64,000 nt of DNA from Porticoccus sp964276025. GTDB lineage: Bacteria; Pseudomonadota; Gammaproteobacteria; Pseudomonadales; Porticoccaceae. Positions 18,013 through 27,617 of the stretch are shown here, in pieces. The notes below the pieces were generated by a model that saw only the letters and a list, made by a program, of their open reading frames with translations, was not told the origin of the DNA and did no database searches. How positions within the stretch are numbered: the first letter of the stretch is position 1; each line of letters starts with the position of its first letter. The stretch covers positions 1 through 64,000 of the forward strand of contig CAXYDD010000001.1 of the NCBI GenBank assembly GCA_964276025.1, read 5' to 3'. A program made the translations under genes and the position numbers.

Positions 18013-18798
18013 TTATAACCAATCCCAGTAGGACTTGGATTTACGCGGTGCGTTTTTCATTGCAAGATCCCATATAAAAGATGGAACTAATCTCATAATG
18101 GTAACGACCCACCTCATTTGCCATGGGAATACTATAAATCGTTTATGCTGATCTATAGCCTTAGTAAATTTTTTTGCTGCAACTTCAGGGGCCATCAAAA
18201 AAGGCATAGGAAACTTATTGAGCCTAGTCATTGGTGTTTTGATATACCCGGGAGCGATTGTTGTAACACACAAATTGTATTCATTTAATTCTATCCGCAG
18301 GCTCTCTAAGTAGGCTGTGACAGCAGCTTTTGAGGCACTATATGCTCCTGCACCAGGTAGTCCTCTTATTCCCGCAACGCTAGATATGCCAACCAGGCTT
18401 CCATGTTTATTTTTTTTCATCGGTAAAATAAACGGCTGAAAAGTATTCATCATTCCAACTAAATTAATATCTAAAACTGCCTGAAACGCATCCATGTCTG
18501 ATTCTCTCTCAGTCAAAGTTCCAGAACTTACCCCTGCACTGGATATAACTATATCAGGGGCTCCATATCGATCTACAAAATTCTGAGCAGCTTTGCATAT
18601 AGCTTCTCGATCTCTGACATCAGCAACATATACTGTGGCTTCTGAACTTAGGTTTTTTTTTAATAGTAAAAGTGGATCTTTACGACGTGCAACTAAACCT
18701 AATATTGCCCCTTGAGTTGAGTACTCGCGAGCAAGCGCTTGACCAATTCCACTTGATGCCCCAGTAATAAAAACTTTTATTTTATCCCTACTTTTCAT
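18013..18798 (-). CDS. Short-chain dehydrogenase/reductase
   Basis: Classical SDR of about 261 aa. It has the NAD(P) motif TGASSGIG near the N-terminus, the SSAGV variant of NNAG, catalytic serine in GISSVAGIRG, and YSASK (Tyr and Lys) followed by PGYIKTPM. R residues after strand 2 (ARRK) suggest NADP. The start is chosen at the ATG at 18798 (MKSRDKIKVFITGA), since SDRs begin just before the Rossmann strand. An ATG at 18816 and a TTG at 18879 are in-frame alternatives. The C-terminus (WQMRWVVTIMRLVPSFIWDLAM) is hydrophobic, suggesting membrane association. Substrate unknown. Confidence 0.85.
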   Translation of the reverse strand: MKSRDKIKVFITGASSGIGQALAREYSTQGAILGLVARRKDPLLLLKKNLSSEATVYVADVRDREAICKAAQNFVDRYGAPDIVISSAGVSSGTLTERESDMDAFQAVLDINLVGMMNTFQPFILPMKKNKHGSLVGISSVAGIRGLPGAGAYSASKAAVTAYLESLRIELNEYNLCVTTIAPGYIKTPMTRLNKFPMPFLMAPEVAAKKFTKAIDQHKRFIVFPWQMRWVVTIMRLVPSFIWDLAMKNAPRKSKSYWDWL

Positions 18799-19183
18799 AA
18801 CTTTTGTATACATATTTAATTGCTTGTTAACAATATATTTAGGATGAATGTTCTCTAATTTTTGCTTTAATCCACTCAAGATTGCATAAATTTATATTGT
18901 ATTTTATAAAAAAAATAACACTACTACCATGAAATTATATGATGTTGTATTCATGCTAATATTTTTGTTTACATAGTATTCTTAAAACACTGATTTATAT
19001 AGTTTAATTATCTATAAAATAAAGCTTTATAGCTTTAAAAAACTACCGTAATATTTATCATTATCATTACCATCGATATAAATTTTCTAAAGCCTCATTG
19101 CTTTTTATTGTATTCATTATATTTATATGTATTATTACCAAAAGTTATATATATATGTTTATCTGGTGAGGTGATTTGAAGTA
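18799..19183. other. nuo operon leader region
   Basis: A very AT-rich gap between the SDR gene (minus) and nuoA (plus). It contains a perfect TAAAGCT/AGCTTTA inverted repeat with a 4-base spacer (19020-19037) and three tandem ATTATC-like hexamers (19054-19071). GAGGTG lies about 10 bases before the nuoA ATG. I could not fix a convincing -35/-10 pair. No RNA gene is apparent. Confidence 0.4.
19054..19071 (-). promoter_or_regulatory. Fur-box-like site upstream of nuoA
   Basis: On the minus strand the bases read GGTAAT-GATAAT-GATAAA, three tandem copies of the NAT(A/T)AT hexamer that makes up Fur boxes. By hand count 14 of 19 positions, including the next base, fit the classical consensus. The site lies about 110 bp before nuoA. 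In such AT-rich DNA the match could be chance. Confidence 0.3.
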
Positions 19184-19606
19184 ATGGAAAACCAGTATGC
19201 AAACGAAATTTGGCCACTAGCTATCTATTTTTGTATGGTAATCATGTTGGTTGTAACGATGCTTGCACTCTCGTGGATTCTCGGCCAACGACGACGTGAA
19301 GCAGCCACTAATGATCCTTTTGAATCAGGCGTTGTTTCCGTCGGGGGCTCTCAGATACGTATATCAGTTGAATTTTACCTAGTTGCTATATTTTTCGTAA
19401 TATTCGATCTTGAAACTCTATTCATTTTTGCTTGGGCAGTAGCTTTTTTTGAGCTCGGATGGGAGGGGTATATATCTATATCTATATTCATTGGTGTTCT
19501 TGTCCTAGCTTTAGTCTATCAGATTCGTTCTGGGGCCCTAGAATGGGGTAATAAAACTCGAACCGGTCTTCGTGATACGCAACAATCAAAAGGAGATTTG
19601 ATATGA
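19184..19606 (+). CDS. nuoA: NADH-quinone oxidoreductase subunit A
   Basis: Small membrane subunit of complex I, 140 aa, with three predicted helices (about 12-32, 63-83 and 92-112). The conserved NuoA loop reads DPFESGVVSVGGSQIRISVEFYLVAIFFVIFDLETLFIF, here cited in parts: DPFESG, RISVEFYL and FDLETLF with its conserved acidic residues. It is the first gene of the operon, and its stop overlaps the nuoB start by 4 bp (ATGA). Confidence 0.97.
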   Translation: MENQYANEIWPLAIYFCMVIMLVVTMLALSWILGQRRREAATNDPFESGVVSVGGSQIRISVEFYLVAIFFVIFDLETLFIFAWAVAFFELGWEGYISISIFIGVLVLALVYQIRSGALEWGNKTRTGLRDTQQSKGDLI

Positions 19607-20241
19607 AGTGGAGTCTTACATCACCGGAAGATTCGAATGTTGCAAGTCATAGTGATGATTTCGTTGAAGAGCAAATAAAACGTAATGTTGCATTTGCTAA
19701 GCTGGAGGACCTAATTGCTTGGGGTCGCGGTAACTCTTTATGGCCCTTTAATTTTGGGCTTTCATGCTGTTATGTAGAAATGGCAACCTCATTTACAAGT
19801 AAGCATGATATAGCACGCTTCGGTTCAGAAGTTATTCGTGCTACTCCACGACAAGCAGATCTAATGGTTATATCTGGAACATGTTTCCTCAAAATGGCCC
19901 CTGTAGTTCAGCGTCTATACGAGCAACTATTAGAGCCAAGATGGATAATTTCTATGGGATCTTGCGCTAATTCTGGAGGCATGTATGACATATATTCAGT
20001 TGTTCAAGGCGTTGATAAATTTATACCTGTTGATGTATATGTTCCAGGTTGTCCTCCACGCCCTGAGGCTCTAATGCAGGGGTTGACAATGCTTCAAGAA
20101 TCGATAGGTCAAGAGCGACGACCACTAAGCTGGGTGGCTGGCGATCAAAGTATTATTAAGCCAGAAAAGATCAGTATGCGCGATCAATTAACACCTGAGC
20201 GCATCATGGCTACTGAGCTAAGAGAACCAAAGGATATCTAG
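19603..20241 (+). CDS. nuoB: NADH-quinone oxidoreductase subunit B
   Basis: Carries cluster N2, the last iron-sulfur centre before quinone. The four ligands are C55 and C56 (LSCCYVEM), C121 (MGSCANSGG) and C150 (VPGCPPRPEAL), a constant offset of 8 from E. coli. At 212 aa it is slightly shorter than E. coli. It overlaps nuoA by 4 bp and is followed by nuoCD after 27 bp. Peripheral arm, cytoplasmic side. Confidence 0.98.
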   Translation: MKWSLTSPEDSNVASHSDDFVEEQIKRNVAFAKLEDLIAWGRGNSLWPFNFGLSCCYVEMATSFTSKHDIARFGSEVIRATPRQADLMVISGTCFLKMAPVVQRLYEQLLEPRWIISMGSCANSGGMYDIYSVVQGVDKFIPVDVYVPGCPPRPEALMQGLTMLQESIGQERRPLSWVAGDQSIIKPEKISMRDQLTPERIMATELREPKDI

Positions 20242-20268
20242 AACTTTAAAGACTATAGAGGTTTAGCA

Positions 20269-22020
20269 ATGCAAACAGCAGAAGCTATAGATATAAATTC
20301 TGTCGAAAATATACTGTACCAAAATTTTAGTCAGGATATGTTTGTAGTCCAGGAATGCGCTGATAACATACCGACACTTTGGGTTGACCGTAATAATTTA
20401 ATCAAAGTCTTAAGCTTCTTAAAAAAATCTTTCCCGATGCTATATGATTTATTTGGTATCGATGAAAGAACTCGCGTTAATCGAAAAGGGCAGCCAGATT
20501 CAGACTTTACCGTTGTTTATCATCTATTATCCCTTGATACCAACAAAGACATGAGACTAAAAGTTGCATTAAGTGAGTCTGATATCGATCTTCCAACATC
20601 AATAAGTGTTTGGCCTAATGCTAATTGGTATGAACGTGAAGCCTGGGATATGTTCGGTATTAATTTCTCTGGCCACCCAAATTTATTTCGTATTCTCTTA
20701 CCCCCTACATGGGAAGGTCATGCCCTAAGAAAAGATCATCCAGCTCGAGCAACTGAAATGGCTCCATTTGAAATGGGCCCAGAACGAGTTGCTAAAGAGC
20801 AAGAGGCGCTTAAGTTTCGACCAGAAGACTGGGGTATGAAGCAGTCTAATGATGACAATGAGTACATGTTTCTTAATCTCGGTCCCAACCATCCAAGTGT
20901 ACATGGTGTTTTTCGCATCATGCTTCAGCTGGATGGTGAGGTGATCATTGATTCTGTTCCTGATATTGGATACCACCATCGAGGGGCAGAGAAAATGGGA
21001 GAGCGCCAAACCTGGCATACCTATATACCGTATACAGATCGAATAGATTACCTAGGCGGCGTAATGAATAACCTCGCATACATTCAGTCTGTCGAGATGT
21101 TAGCCAATATTAAAGTACCAGATCGCGCAAAAGTTATTCGTATTATGCTTTCTGAGCTATTTCGTATTTCTAGCCACTTAGTGTTTTATGGCACATTTGT
21201 TCAAGACGTTGGTCAGATGTCACCAGTTTTTTATATGTTCGCAGATAGGGAACGCTTATTTGGAATCATTGAAGCAATTACCGGCGGTCGGATGCATCCG
21301 GCATGGTTTCGCATTGGCGGTGTTACTCAGGATCTTCCTCGAGGTTGGGAAGGAATGATTAGAACTTTTATAGACTCGATGCCAGAACGCCTAGATCACT
21401 ACGATAAGATGTCGATGCAAAACAAAATCCTCAAAGATCGAACCAAAGGTATTGGAGCCTATTCTCAACAAGAAGCGATAGATTGGGGTGTCACTGGCCC
21501 AAGTTTGAGAGCTACTGGAAGTAATTGGGACGTTCGCAAAAATAGACCTTATGGTGGTTATGATCAATTTGAATTTGAGGTACCGACTGCAGTAAATGGA
21601 GATTGTTATGACCGCGCAGCGCTTCGCATTGAGGAGATGCGTCAAAGCTTAAAAATTATACGCCAGTGTATCGATAATATGCCGGAAGGGCCTTATAAGA
21701 GCGACCATAGTGCCACCACGCCGCCACCAAAAGAACGCACTATGGAAGATATTGAAACATTAATACATCATTTCTTAAATGTCACTTGGGGCCCAGTAAT
21801 TCCTGAGGGAGAAGCCTCTGTCATGATCGAGGCAACAAAAGGTGTTAACAGTTATCACCTGGTAAGTGACGGCGGCACTGGTTCTTACCGTACTAGAATT
21901 CGCACGCCATCCTTCCCTCACTTACAGCAAATTCCACTCATTAGTAATGGCCTTATGATTCCTGACCTCATTGCTATTATTGCAAGTATCGACTTTGTTA
22001 TGGCGGATGTTGACCGATGA
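20269..22020 (+). CDS. nuoCD: NADH-quinone oxidoreductase fused subunits C/D
   Basis: One 583-aa protein joining the 30-kDa (NuoC, about residues 1-185) and 49-kDa (NuoD, about 195-583) subunits, as in enterobacteria and pseudomonads. NuoC ends with YEREAWDMFGINFSGHPNLFRIL. NuoD starts LNLGPNHPSVHGVFRIML and has GYHHRGAEKMGE and DRIDYLGG, which form the quinone pocket beside N2. The final DFVMADVDR is the usual NuoD C-terminus. It overlaps nuoE by 4 bp. Confidence 0.98.
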   Translation: MQTAEAIDINSVENILYQNFSQDMFVVQECADNIPTLWVDRNNLIKVLSFLKKSFPMLYDLFGIDERTRVNRKGQPDSDFTVVYHLLSLDTNKDMRLKVALSESDIDLPTSISVWPNANWYEREAWDMFGINFSGHPNLFRILLPPTWEGHALRKDHPARATEMAPFEMGPERVAKEQEALKFRPEDWGMKQSNDDNEYMFLNLGPNHPSVHGVFRIMLQLDGEVIIDSVPDIGYHHRGAEKMGERQTWHTYIPYTDRIDYLGGVMNNLAYIQSVEMLANIKVPDRAKVIRIMLSELFRISSHLVFYGTFVQDVGQMSPVFYMFADRERLFGIIEAITGGRMHPAWFRIGGVTQDLPRGWEGMIRTFIDSMPERLDHYDKMSMQNKILKDRTKGIGAYSQQEAIDWGVTGPSLRATGSNWDVRKNRPYGGYDQFEFEVPTAVNGDCYDRAALRIEEMRQSLKIIRQCIDNMPEGPYKSDHSATTPPPKERTMEDIETLIHHFLNVTWGPVIPEGEASVMIEATKGVNSYHLVSDGGTGSYRTRIRTPSFPHLQQIPLISNGLMIPDLIAIIASIDFVMADVDR

Positions 22021-22535
22021 ATAATAATCAGGTGATACAAACAGATTTAGCTAATGTTCTTACTGAAGAAGAAATTCTTGAAATCAATCAAGAGCTGTCT
22101 CATGTCCCATATAAGTCTGGGGCTGCGATCGATGCACTTAAGATTGTACAAAAAAATCGTGGATGGGTTTCAGATGCCTGTCTACAGGCTATAGCTAGAC
22201 ATCTTGATATGTCATCAGAAGATCTTGAGGGAGTAGCAACTTTTTATAATCTTATCTATCGAAGACCAGTAGGAGAAAAAGTAATTTTATTCTGTGACAG
22301 TGTCAGCTGTTGGATTTGTGGGTGCGACCGAATAAAAGAAAAGGTTAGCCAAAAACTTGGTGTTGATTTTGGTGAAACTACTTCAGATAAAAAATACACG
22401 CTACTTCCTGTTCCATGTCTTGGTGCTTGTGATAGAGCTCCAGTAATGATGATCGGGGATGATCTTTTAACCAATCTAAGTGAAGACGAGATTGACCACT
22501 TATTTGCCGATAGTGATTTTGGAGGAGACAAGTGA
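22017..22535 (+). CDS. nuoE: NADH-quinone oxidoreductase subunit E
   Basis: The 24-kDa thioredoxin-like subunit of the NADH module, 172 aa. The [2Fe-2S] N1a ligands are C93 and C98 (CDSVSC) and C134 and C138 (CLGAC). Two extra cysteines follow the first pair (C101 and C103, in CWICGC), where E. coli has none. It starts at an ATGA overlap with nuoCD and overlaps nuoF by 4 bp. Confidence 0.96.
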   Translation: MNNNQVIQTDLANVLTEEEILEINQELSHVPYKSGAAIDALKIVQKNRGWVSDACLQAIARHLDMSSEDLEGVATFYNLIYRRPVGEKVILFCDSVSCWICGCDRIKEKVSQKLGVDFGETTSDKKYTLLPVPCLGACDRAPVMMIGDDLLTNLSEDEIDHLFADSDFGGDK

Positions 22536-23854
22536 AGGATAGAGTTTTAACTCGAAATATTGGGCCTGACTTGGAACCTACGAATATGGCTGCCTATGAA
22601 AAAAATGGGGGTTATCAGGGTCTAAAAAAGGCCATGAAAGATTTATCTCCGAAAGACTGCCAGGATTTAGTTAGCTCGTCGAACTTAAGAGGCAGGGGAG
22701 GTGCAGGATTTCCAACAGGAATGAAGTGGAGCTTTGTTCCAATGGGCGATAAATGTACTCCAGGGCATAAATATCTAGTTTGCAATGCAGACGAAATGGA
22801 GCCAGGTGCATTTAAAGATCGATTACTTATGGAATACGACCCACACCAGCTAATAGAGGGAATGATTCTAGCGGCCTACACTATTGGGGCTGACCTGTCT
22901 TATATCTTTATACGTGGAGAATATATTGTCTCTATAAAAAGATTACGTGATGCCTTATCAGAATGTTATGAAAAAGGATATTTGGGTAAAAATATTCTTG
23001 GTAATGGGTTTGATTTAGAGATGCATGTTCATCCAAGTGCTGGAAGGTATATTTGCGGAGAAGAAACAGCATTAATAAATGCGCTAGAAGGTAAGCGTGC
23101 AAATCCTAGAGCAAAACCACCATTTCCTCAGGTCAGCGGTCTTTGGGGAAGACCAACTATCGTTAATAACGTTGAGACCCTTTGTAATATTCCTCATATC
23201 ATCGATCGTGGAGCCGAATGGTTCAAATCATTAGGTGCCGGCCAAGATAGTGGAACGAAGTTATTTGGTGTAAGCGGCAGGGTAATAAACCCTGGTTGCT
23301 GGGAGTTGCCAATGGGTACACCAATTAGGGAGATACTAGAAGGTTGTGCTGGTGGTATGCAAAAAGGGTTAGAGTTAAAAGGATTTTTGCCAGGAGGCGG
23401 TTCAACTGATTTTTTAGTACCAGAGCATTTGGATCTTGCAATGGACTACGATGTTATTGGAAAAGCTGGTAGCCGAATGGGTACTGGCACCCTAATCATA
23501 CTTGATGATCAAACATGTCCTGTTGGTATGGTTCTTAACCTAATACGATTCTTTGCTCACGAGTCATGTGGATTTTGTACACCTTGTCGAGAGGGACTGC
23601 CGTGGACACAGCAAGTTTTACTAAATATAGAAGAAGGAAGAGGCACCGAAAAAGATCTAGAAACCCTAGCTTTTCAAATTAATTATATTGGTGCAATTGG
23701 CAATACACATTGTGCATTAGCTCCAGGGGCCATAGAGCCGTTACAGAGCGCAATGAAATATTTTCGTGAAGATTTTAACCGACATGTGAGTGGCCACTCA
23801 TGCCCGTATAGTTCTGTGTCAAAAACTTCCCTAAAAAAACCTGGAGTCCATTAA
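22532..23854 (+). CDS. nuoF: NADH-quinone oxidoreductase subunit F
   Basis: The 51-kDa NADH-binding subunit, 440 aa, holding FMN and cluster N3. The glycine-rich FMN/NADH loop is RGRGGAGFPTG at 53-63. N3 ligands are C346, C349 and C352 (SCGFCTPCREG) and C394 (NTHCAL). The start is GTG at 22532, overlapping the nuoE stop by 4 bp. nuoG follows after 2 bp. The sequence is closest in character to the enterobacterial type (CALAPGAIEPLQSA). Confidence 0.98.
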   Translation: MKDRVLTRNIGPDLEPTNMAAYEKNGGYQGLKKAMKDLSPKDCQDLVSSSNLRGRGGAGFPTGMKWSFVPMGDKCTPGHKYLVCNADEMEPGAFKDRLLMEYDPHQLIEGMILAAYTIGADLSYIFIRGEYIVSIKRLRDALSECYEKGYLGKNILGNGFDLEMHVHPSAGRYICGEETALINALEGKRANPRAKPPFPQVSGLWGRPTIVNNVETLCNIPHIIDRGAEWFKSLGAGQDSGTKLFGVSGRVINPGCWELPMGTPIREILEGCAGGMQKGLELKGFLPGGGSTDFLVPEHLDLAMDYDVIGKAGSRMGTGTLIILDDQTCPVGMVLNLIRFFAHESCGFCTPCREGLPWTQQVLLNIEEGRGTEKDLETLAFQINYIGAIGNTHCALAPGAIEPLQSAMKYFREDFNRHVSGHSCPYSSVSKTSLKKPGVH

Positions 23855-23856
23855 TT

Positions 23857-26652
23857 ATGCCTAAGATATACGTAGATGGTCAGGAGATAGAAGTCAAGGA
23901 TGGAGAGAATATTCTTGAGGCCTGTTTAAGTGCAGGAATAAATCTACCCTATTTTTGTTGGCATCCAGCTATGGGATCTATTGGATCTTGTCGACAGTGC
24001 GCCGTAGTGCAATATCAAAATGAAGAGGATACCGAAGGCCGAATTGTAATGGGATGTATGACTCCTGTAACAGATGGAGCAAGATTCTCTCTTGATGCTA
24101 ACAAGGGAGTTGAATTTCGTGAGGCGGTAGTTGAATCATTGATGCTCAATCATCCTCATGATTGTCCAGTATGCGGAGAAGGAGGAGAGTGTCATTTACA
24201 GGATATGACAGTAATGGTTGGGCACAGGGATCGCCGTTATAGAGGTACAAAAAATACTTATAGAAACCAGTACCTGGGACCATTAATTAATCATGAAATG
24301 AATCGTTGTATTACTTGTTATCGCTGTGTTCGTTTTTATGGCGATTATGCTGGCGGCAAAGACCTGTCTGCGCAAGCATCACACGACCATGTCTATTTTG
24401 GACGACATGAGGAAGGTACATTAGAAAGTGAATTTTCTGGTAATTTGGTTGAAGTATGCCCTACTGGTGTTTTTACAGATAAACCACTTCTTAAGCAATA
24501 TACACGTAAGTGGGATTTACAATCTGCACCCTCAATTTGTGGTGGTTGTGCTGTTGGATGCAACATCCTTCCTGGTGAGCGGTATGGAAAGTTAAAACGC
24601 GTGCATAATCGCTACAACCAAGATGTTAATGGTTATTTTATTTGTGATAGGGGGCGCTTTGGTAGTGGTTATGTTAATAGCTCATTAAGATTGGACTACG
24701 CTGGTTTACGTAAAAGTAACGGTACTTTTCAAGCAATCCATCAGCAATCTGCTGTCGATATTGTAGCTGAGTGGGTAAAAGACAAAAAAATTGCTGCGAT
24801 TGGATCACCTCGTGCATCTATCGAAGCTAATTATTTGCTACGTGAGTGGGTCGGAAAAGATAGATTCTCTGCTGGTTTTTCTAAGTCTGAAGATCAGGTT
24901 ATGCATAAAATTTCTACAATGCTAAATAGCACTAATGCCCTATGTCCATCTATTAAACAAATGGAGACAGCTGACTTAATACTGATTCTTGGCGAAGATG
25001 TTACTAATATTGCACCAAGAGTTGCTCTGGGGTTGCGCCAAGCGGTTCGGAATAAAGCATATGATTTAGCTGAGCAAGCAGGGCTTCCAAAATGGCAGGA
25101 TTCTGCAATACGAAATCTTGCCCAAGACCAGCTATCACCTATGATTATTGTTTCTCCAACTGCAACAAGACTAGATGATGTTGCAAGCGATTTAATCTCT
25201 CTAGGTGTAAATGAGATTATCCAGTTTTCTATAGCAATTGCAGAGGTCATCACAGGCGGCGTTAGTCGAGATAAAGAGGCTTCAAGGGTAGCCGAGCTGT
25301 TAAAAAATGCCGATCGACCTCTAATTATCAGCGGGTCTAGTCTTTTGAGTGAGCAGTTAGTTGAGAGCACTGCAGCTATTGCCAGCATCCTCGCTACAAA
25401 AAATCAACAAGCTATGCTCAGTTACTGTATTCCTGAATCTAATAGCCTAGGCTCAGCTTTGCTGACTGAGGACTCTTCTTGCATCGATGAGCTTATTCTG
25501 CAAGCAAATGAGCTAGATGTTTTTTTATTGCTAGAAAATGACTTACAGCGTCGTATTTCCCCTGAACAGTTTGATAAATTAGTTAGCTCTGGAGCTAAAA
25601 TTATTGGACTAGATATTTTAGAAAATGGAACACTTAGTGAATGCGACTTAGTTTTACCAGTAGCCTCTTATGCAGAATCTGAAGGAACTCTTATAAATAG
25701 CGAGGGAAGAGCGCAGCGCTACTATTCAGTATTCGAACCAGCTGCAGAGCGAATGCCTAGTTGGAAATGGATTTTAGATTTAGCGACTGCCTGTGGTCAT
25801 TCGGATATTAAAAATTTAACAAATTTTGATGATGTGGTTGAGGCTTGTGCCAGCAGCTGCGAGCTGTTTGCGCCCCTCTCTAATGTAGCTCCAGACAATA
25901 AGTTTCGCAGTCATGGGCTAAAAGTTAATCGTAAGACTCATAGAAATAGCGGGCGTACAGCTATAAATGCTGATGTTTCTGTTCATGAACCACAACAGCC
26001 AATTGACACTGAGACACCCCTGACTTTTAGTATGGAGGGGATTAACTTTGATCAGCCACCAGAACTAACACCTTTTTACTGGTCACCTGGATGGAATTCC
26101 AACCAGTCGTTACAAAAATTTCAGGACGATGTTAATGGACCTCTTCAATCTAGTTCTGCAGGCCAGCGTTTAATTGAGAAAAAAACAGATATAGAAGCTA
26201 ACTTTTTACTATCAGCTCCAAGCAGACTCAAATTATCAGCACCGAAAAAATCTAAGATTAATCACGATCAGTATCAGTTGACACCAATGTATTGTATTCA
26301 TGGAAGTGAAGAAATGTCTTCTTATACAGACGAAATATCAGAGCTAGCTGGGGAAGCATTTATAGCGATTGGAAAAAAAATTGCCGAAAATCTTAGTGTT
26401 AAAAATGGAGATGGACTTGTTATTACAACATCTGACACTGAGATCTCTTTAGAGGTAAAAATTCTTAACCGAATCGCAAGTGGTTGTGTTGGTTATAGTG
26501 TAGGTTATTTTGAAACTAGAAATTTCAGTGCAGGAAACTTAGTGTCACTCGCTAAAGATAACAATTGGCAGCGACGAATACCTCAGATAATCGCAACAGA
26601 TAGAGCTAGCAAAATTCCTCCAACTTCTTCGGAGGAGACACTGCATGCCTGA
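23857..26652 (+). CDS. nuoG: NADH-quinone oxidoreductase subunit G
   Basis: The 75-kDa subunit, 931 aa, with a chain of iron-sulfur clusters. N1b: C34, C45, C48, C67. N5: H101, C103, C106, C112. N4: C151, C154, C157, C201. The extra N7 cluster motif is also present (C228, C231, C235, C263), as in E. coli. A molybdopterin-oxidoreductase-like domain follows from about residue 220 to the end but serves a structural role. It overlaps nuoH by 8 bp. Confidence 0.98.
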   Translation: MPKIYVDGQEIEVKDGENILEACLSAGINLPYFCWHPAMGSIGSCRQCAVVQYQNEEDTEGRIVMGCMTPVTDGARFSLDANKGVEFREAVVESLMLNHPHDCPVCGEGGECHLQDMTVMVGHRDRRYRGTKNTYRNQYLGPLINHEMNRCITCYRCVRFYGDYAGGKDLSAQASHDHVYFGRHEEGTLESEFSGNLVEVCPTGVFTDKPLLKQYTRKWDLQSAPSICGGCAVGCNILPGERYGKLKRVHNRYNQDVNGYFICDRGRFGSGYVNSSLRLDYAGLRKSNGTFQAIHQQSAVDIVAEWVKDKKIAAIGSPRASIEANYLLREWVGKDRFSAGFSKSEDQVMHKISTMLNSTNALCPSIKQMETADLILILGEDVTNIAPRVALGLRQAVRNKAYDLAEQAGLPKWQDSAIRNLAQDQLSPMIIVSPTATRLDDVASDLISLGVNEIIQFSIAIAEVITGGVSRDKEASRVAELLKNADRPLIISGSSLLSEQLVESTAAIASILATKNQQAMLSYCIPESNSLGSALLTEDSSCIDELILQANELDVFLLLENDLQRRISPEQFDKLVSSGAKIIGLDILENGTLSECDLVLPVASYAESEGTLINSEGRAQRYYSVFEPAAERMPSWKWILDLATACGHSDIKNLTNFDDVVEACASSCELFAPLSNVAPDNKFRSHGLKVNRKTHRNSGRTAINADVSVHEPQQPIDTETPLTFSMEGINFDQPPELTPFYWSPGWNSNQSLQKFQDDVNGPLQSSSAGQRLIEKKTDIEANFLLSAPSRLKLSAPKKSKINHDQYQLTPMYCIHGSEEMSSYTDEISELAGEAFIAIGKKIAENLSVKNGDGLVITTSDTEISLEVKILNRIASGCVGYSVGYFETRNFSAGNLVSLAKDNNWQRRIPQIIATDRASKIPPTSSEETLHA

Positions 26653-27616
26653 AATCATGCCAGTAATATTAGCCCTCACTATCCTTGTTGCTGGAGTAAG
26701 CCTCGCGGCAATAATAACTTGGTGGGAGCGACGTTTGTTAGGTTTTTGGCAAGATCGTCTGGGCCCCAACCGCCTTGGTCCATTTGGAATAGGACAGGTT
26801 GCCGCAGACATGATAAAGCTATTATTTAAGGATGATTGGGTCCCACCTTTCTCTGATAAAGTAGTTTTTATTTTTGCACCAACAGCAATCGTTGTAGCAA
26901 TGATGATGGGCTTTGCTGTAGTACCTTTTGCCCCTAAAACTTATATTCTTGACGTTAATATTGGCTTATTATTTTTCTTGGGCATGACTTCTTTGGCTGT
27001 TTATAGCGTCCTTTTAGGTGGCCTGGCTTCAAATAATAAATATGCGCTATTAGGGGGGCTTCGTTCAGCTGCTCAGATGGTTAGTTATGAGGTATTCATG
27101 GGGCTTTCTCTTATGGGTATAGTCATGATGACTGGAAGTTTTAGTCTTGTAGATATTGTTCAGGCTCAAACGAACGTCTGGTTTTGCTTTTCACAAGTAC
27201 TCGGATTATTTGTTTTTATAGTATCTGGTATTGCAGAAAGTCACAGACTTCCTTTTGATCTCCCAGAAGCAGAGCATGAGCTAACAGCTGGATTTCATAC
27301 CGAATATGGAGGTATGAAATTTGCTATGTTTATGCTCGGAGAATACCTAGGGTTGATACTGATATCTTGCATGATAGTAACTTTATTTTTTGGCGGCTGG
27401 TTGGTTCCTGATCTTATTTATGGATGGCTACCACCTTTTTTATGGTTTAGCGGAAAAGTATTTTTAGTTATTTGTTTTTTTGTCCTCTTAAGAGCGGCGA
27501 TACCAAGACCAAGATATGATCAGCTAATGTCTTTAGGGTGGAAGGTCATGCTTCCTATTACTCTAGTTAATTTATTGGTGACAGGTGCATTTCTTTTACT
27601 AATGGAGGGAACATAA
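26645..27616 (+). CDS. nuoH: NADH-quinone oxidoreductase subunit H
   Basis: Membrane subunit that joins the quinone site to the proton channels, 323 aa with about eight helices. Typical motifs are WWERRLLGFWQDRLGPNR at the first cytoplasmic loop and the charged quinone-chamber loop AESHRLPFDLPEAEHELTAG, followed by HTEYGGMKFAMFMLGEY. The late RPRYDQLMSLGWK is also conserved. It starts inside the end of nuoG and is followed by nuoI after 1 bp. Confidence 0.98.
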   Translation: MPEIMPVILALTILVAGVSLAAIITWWERRLLGFWQDRLGPNRLGPFGIGQVAADMIKLLFKDDWVPPFSDKVVFIFAPTAIVVAMMMGFAVVPFAPKTYILDVNIGLLFFLGMTSLAVYSVLLGGLASNNKYALLGGLRSAAQMVSYEVFMGLSLMGIVMMTGSFSLVDIVQAQTNVWFCFSQVLGLFVFIVSGIAESHRLPFDLPEAEHELTAGFHTEYGGMKFAMFMLGEYLGLILISCMIVTLFFGGWLVPDLIYGWLPPFLWFSGKVFLVICFFVLLRAAIPRPRYDQLMSLGWKVMLPITLVNLLVTGAFLLLMEGT

Positions 27617-27617
27617 A

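Noticed and set aside
24894..25388. 164-codon open frame on the minus strand inside nuoG
   Set aside because: It lies entirely antisense to a well-conserved gene, has no ribosome-binding site and a low-complexity composition typical of a shadow frame.
26373..26380. A8 run in nuoG as a slippage site like that in dnaX
   Set aside because: It lies within a domain of a conserved subunit with no biological reason for a truncated product; shows that long A runs also occur by chance here.
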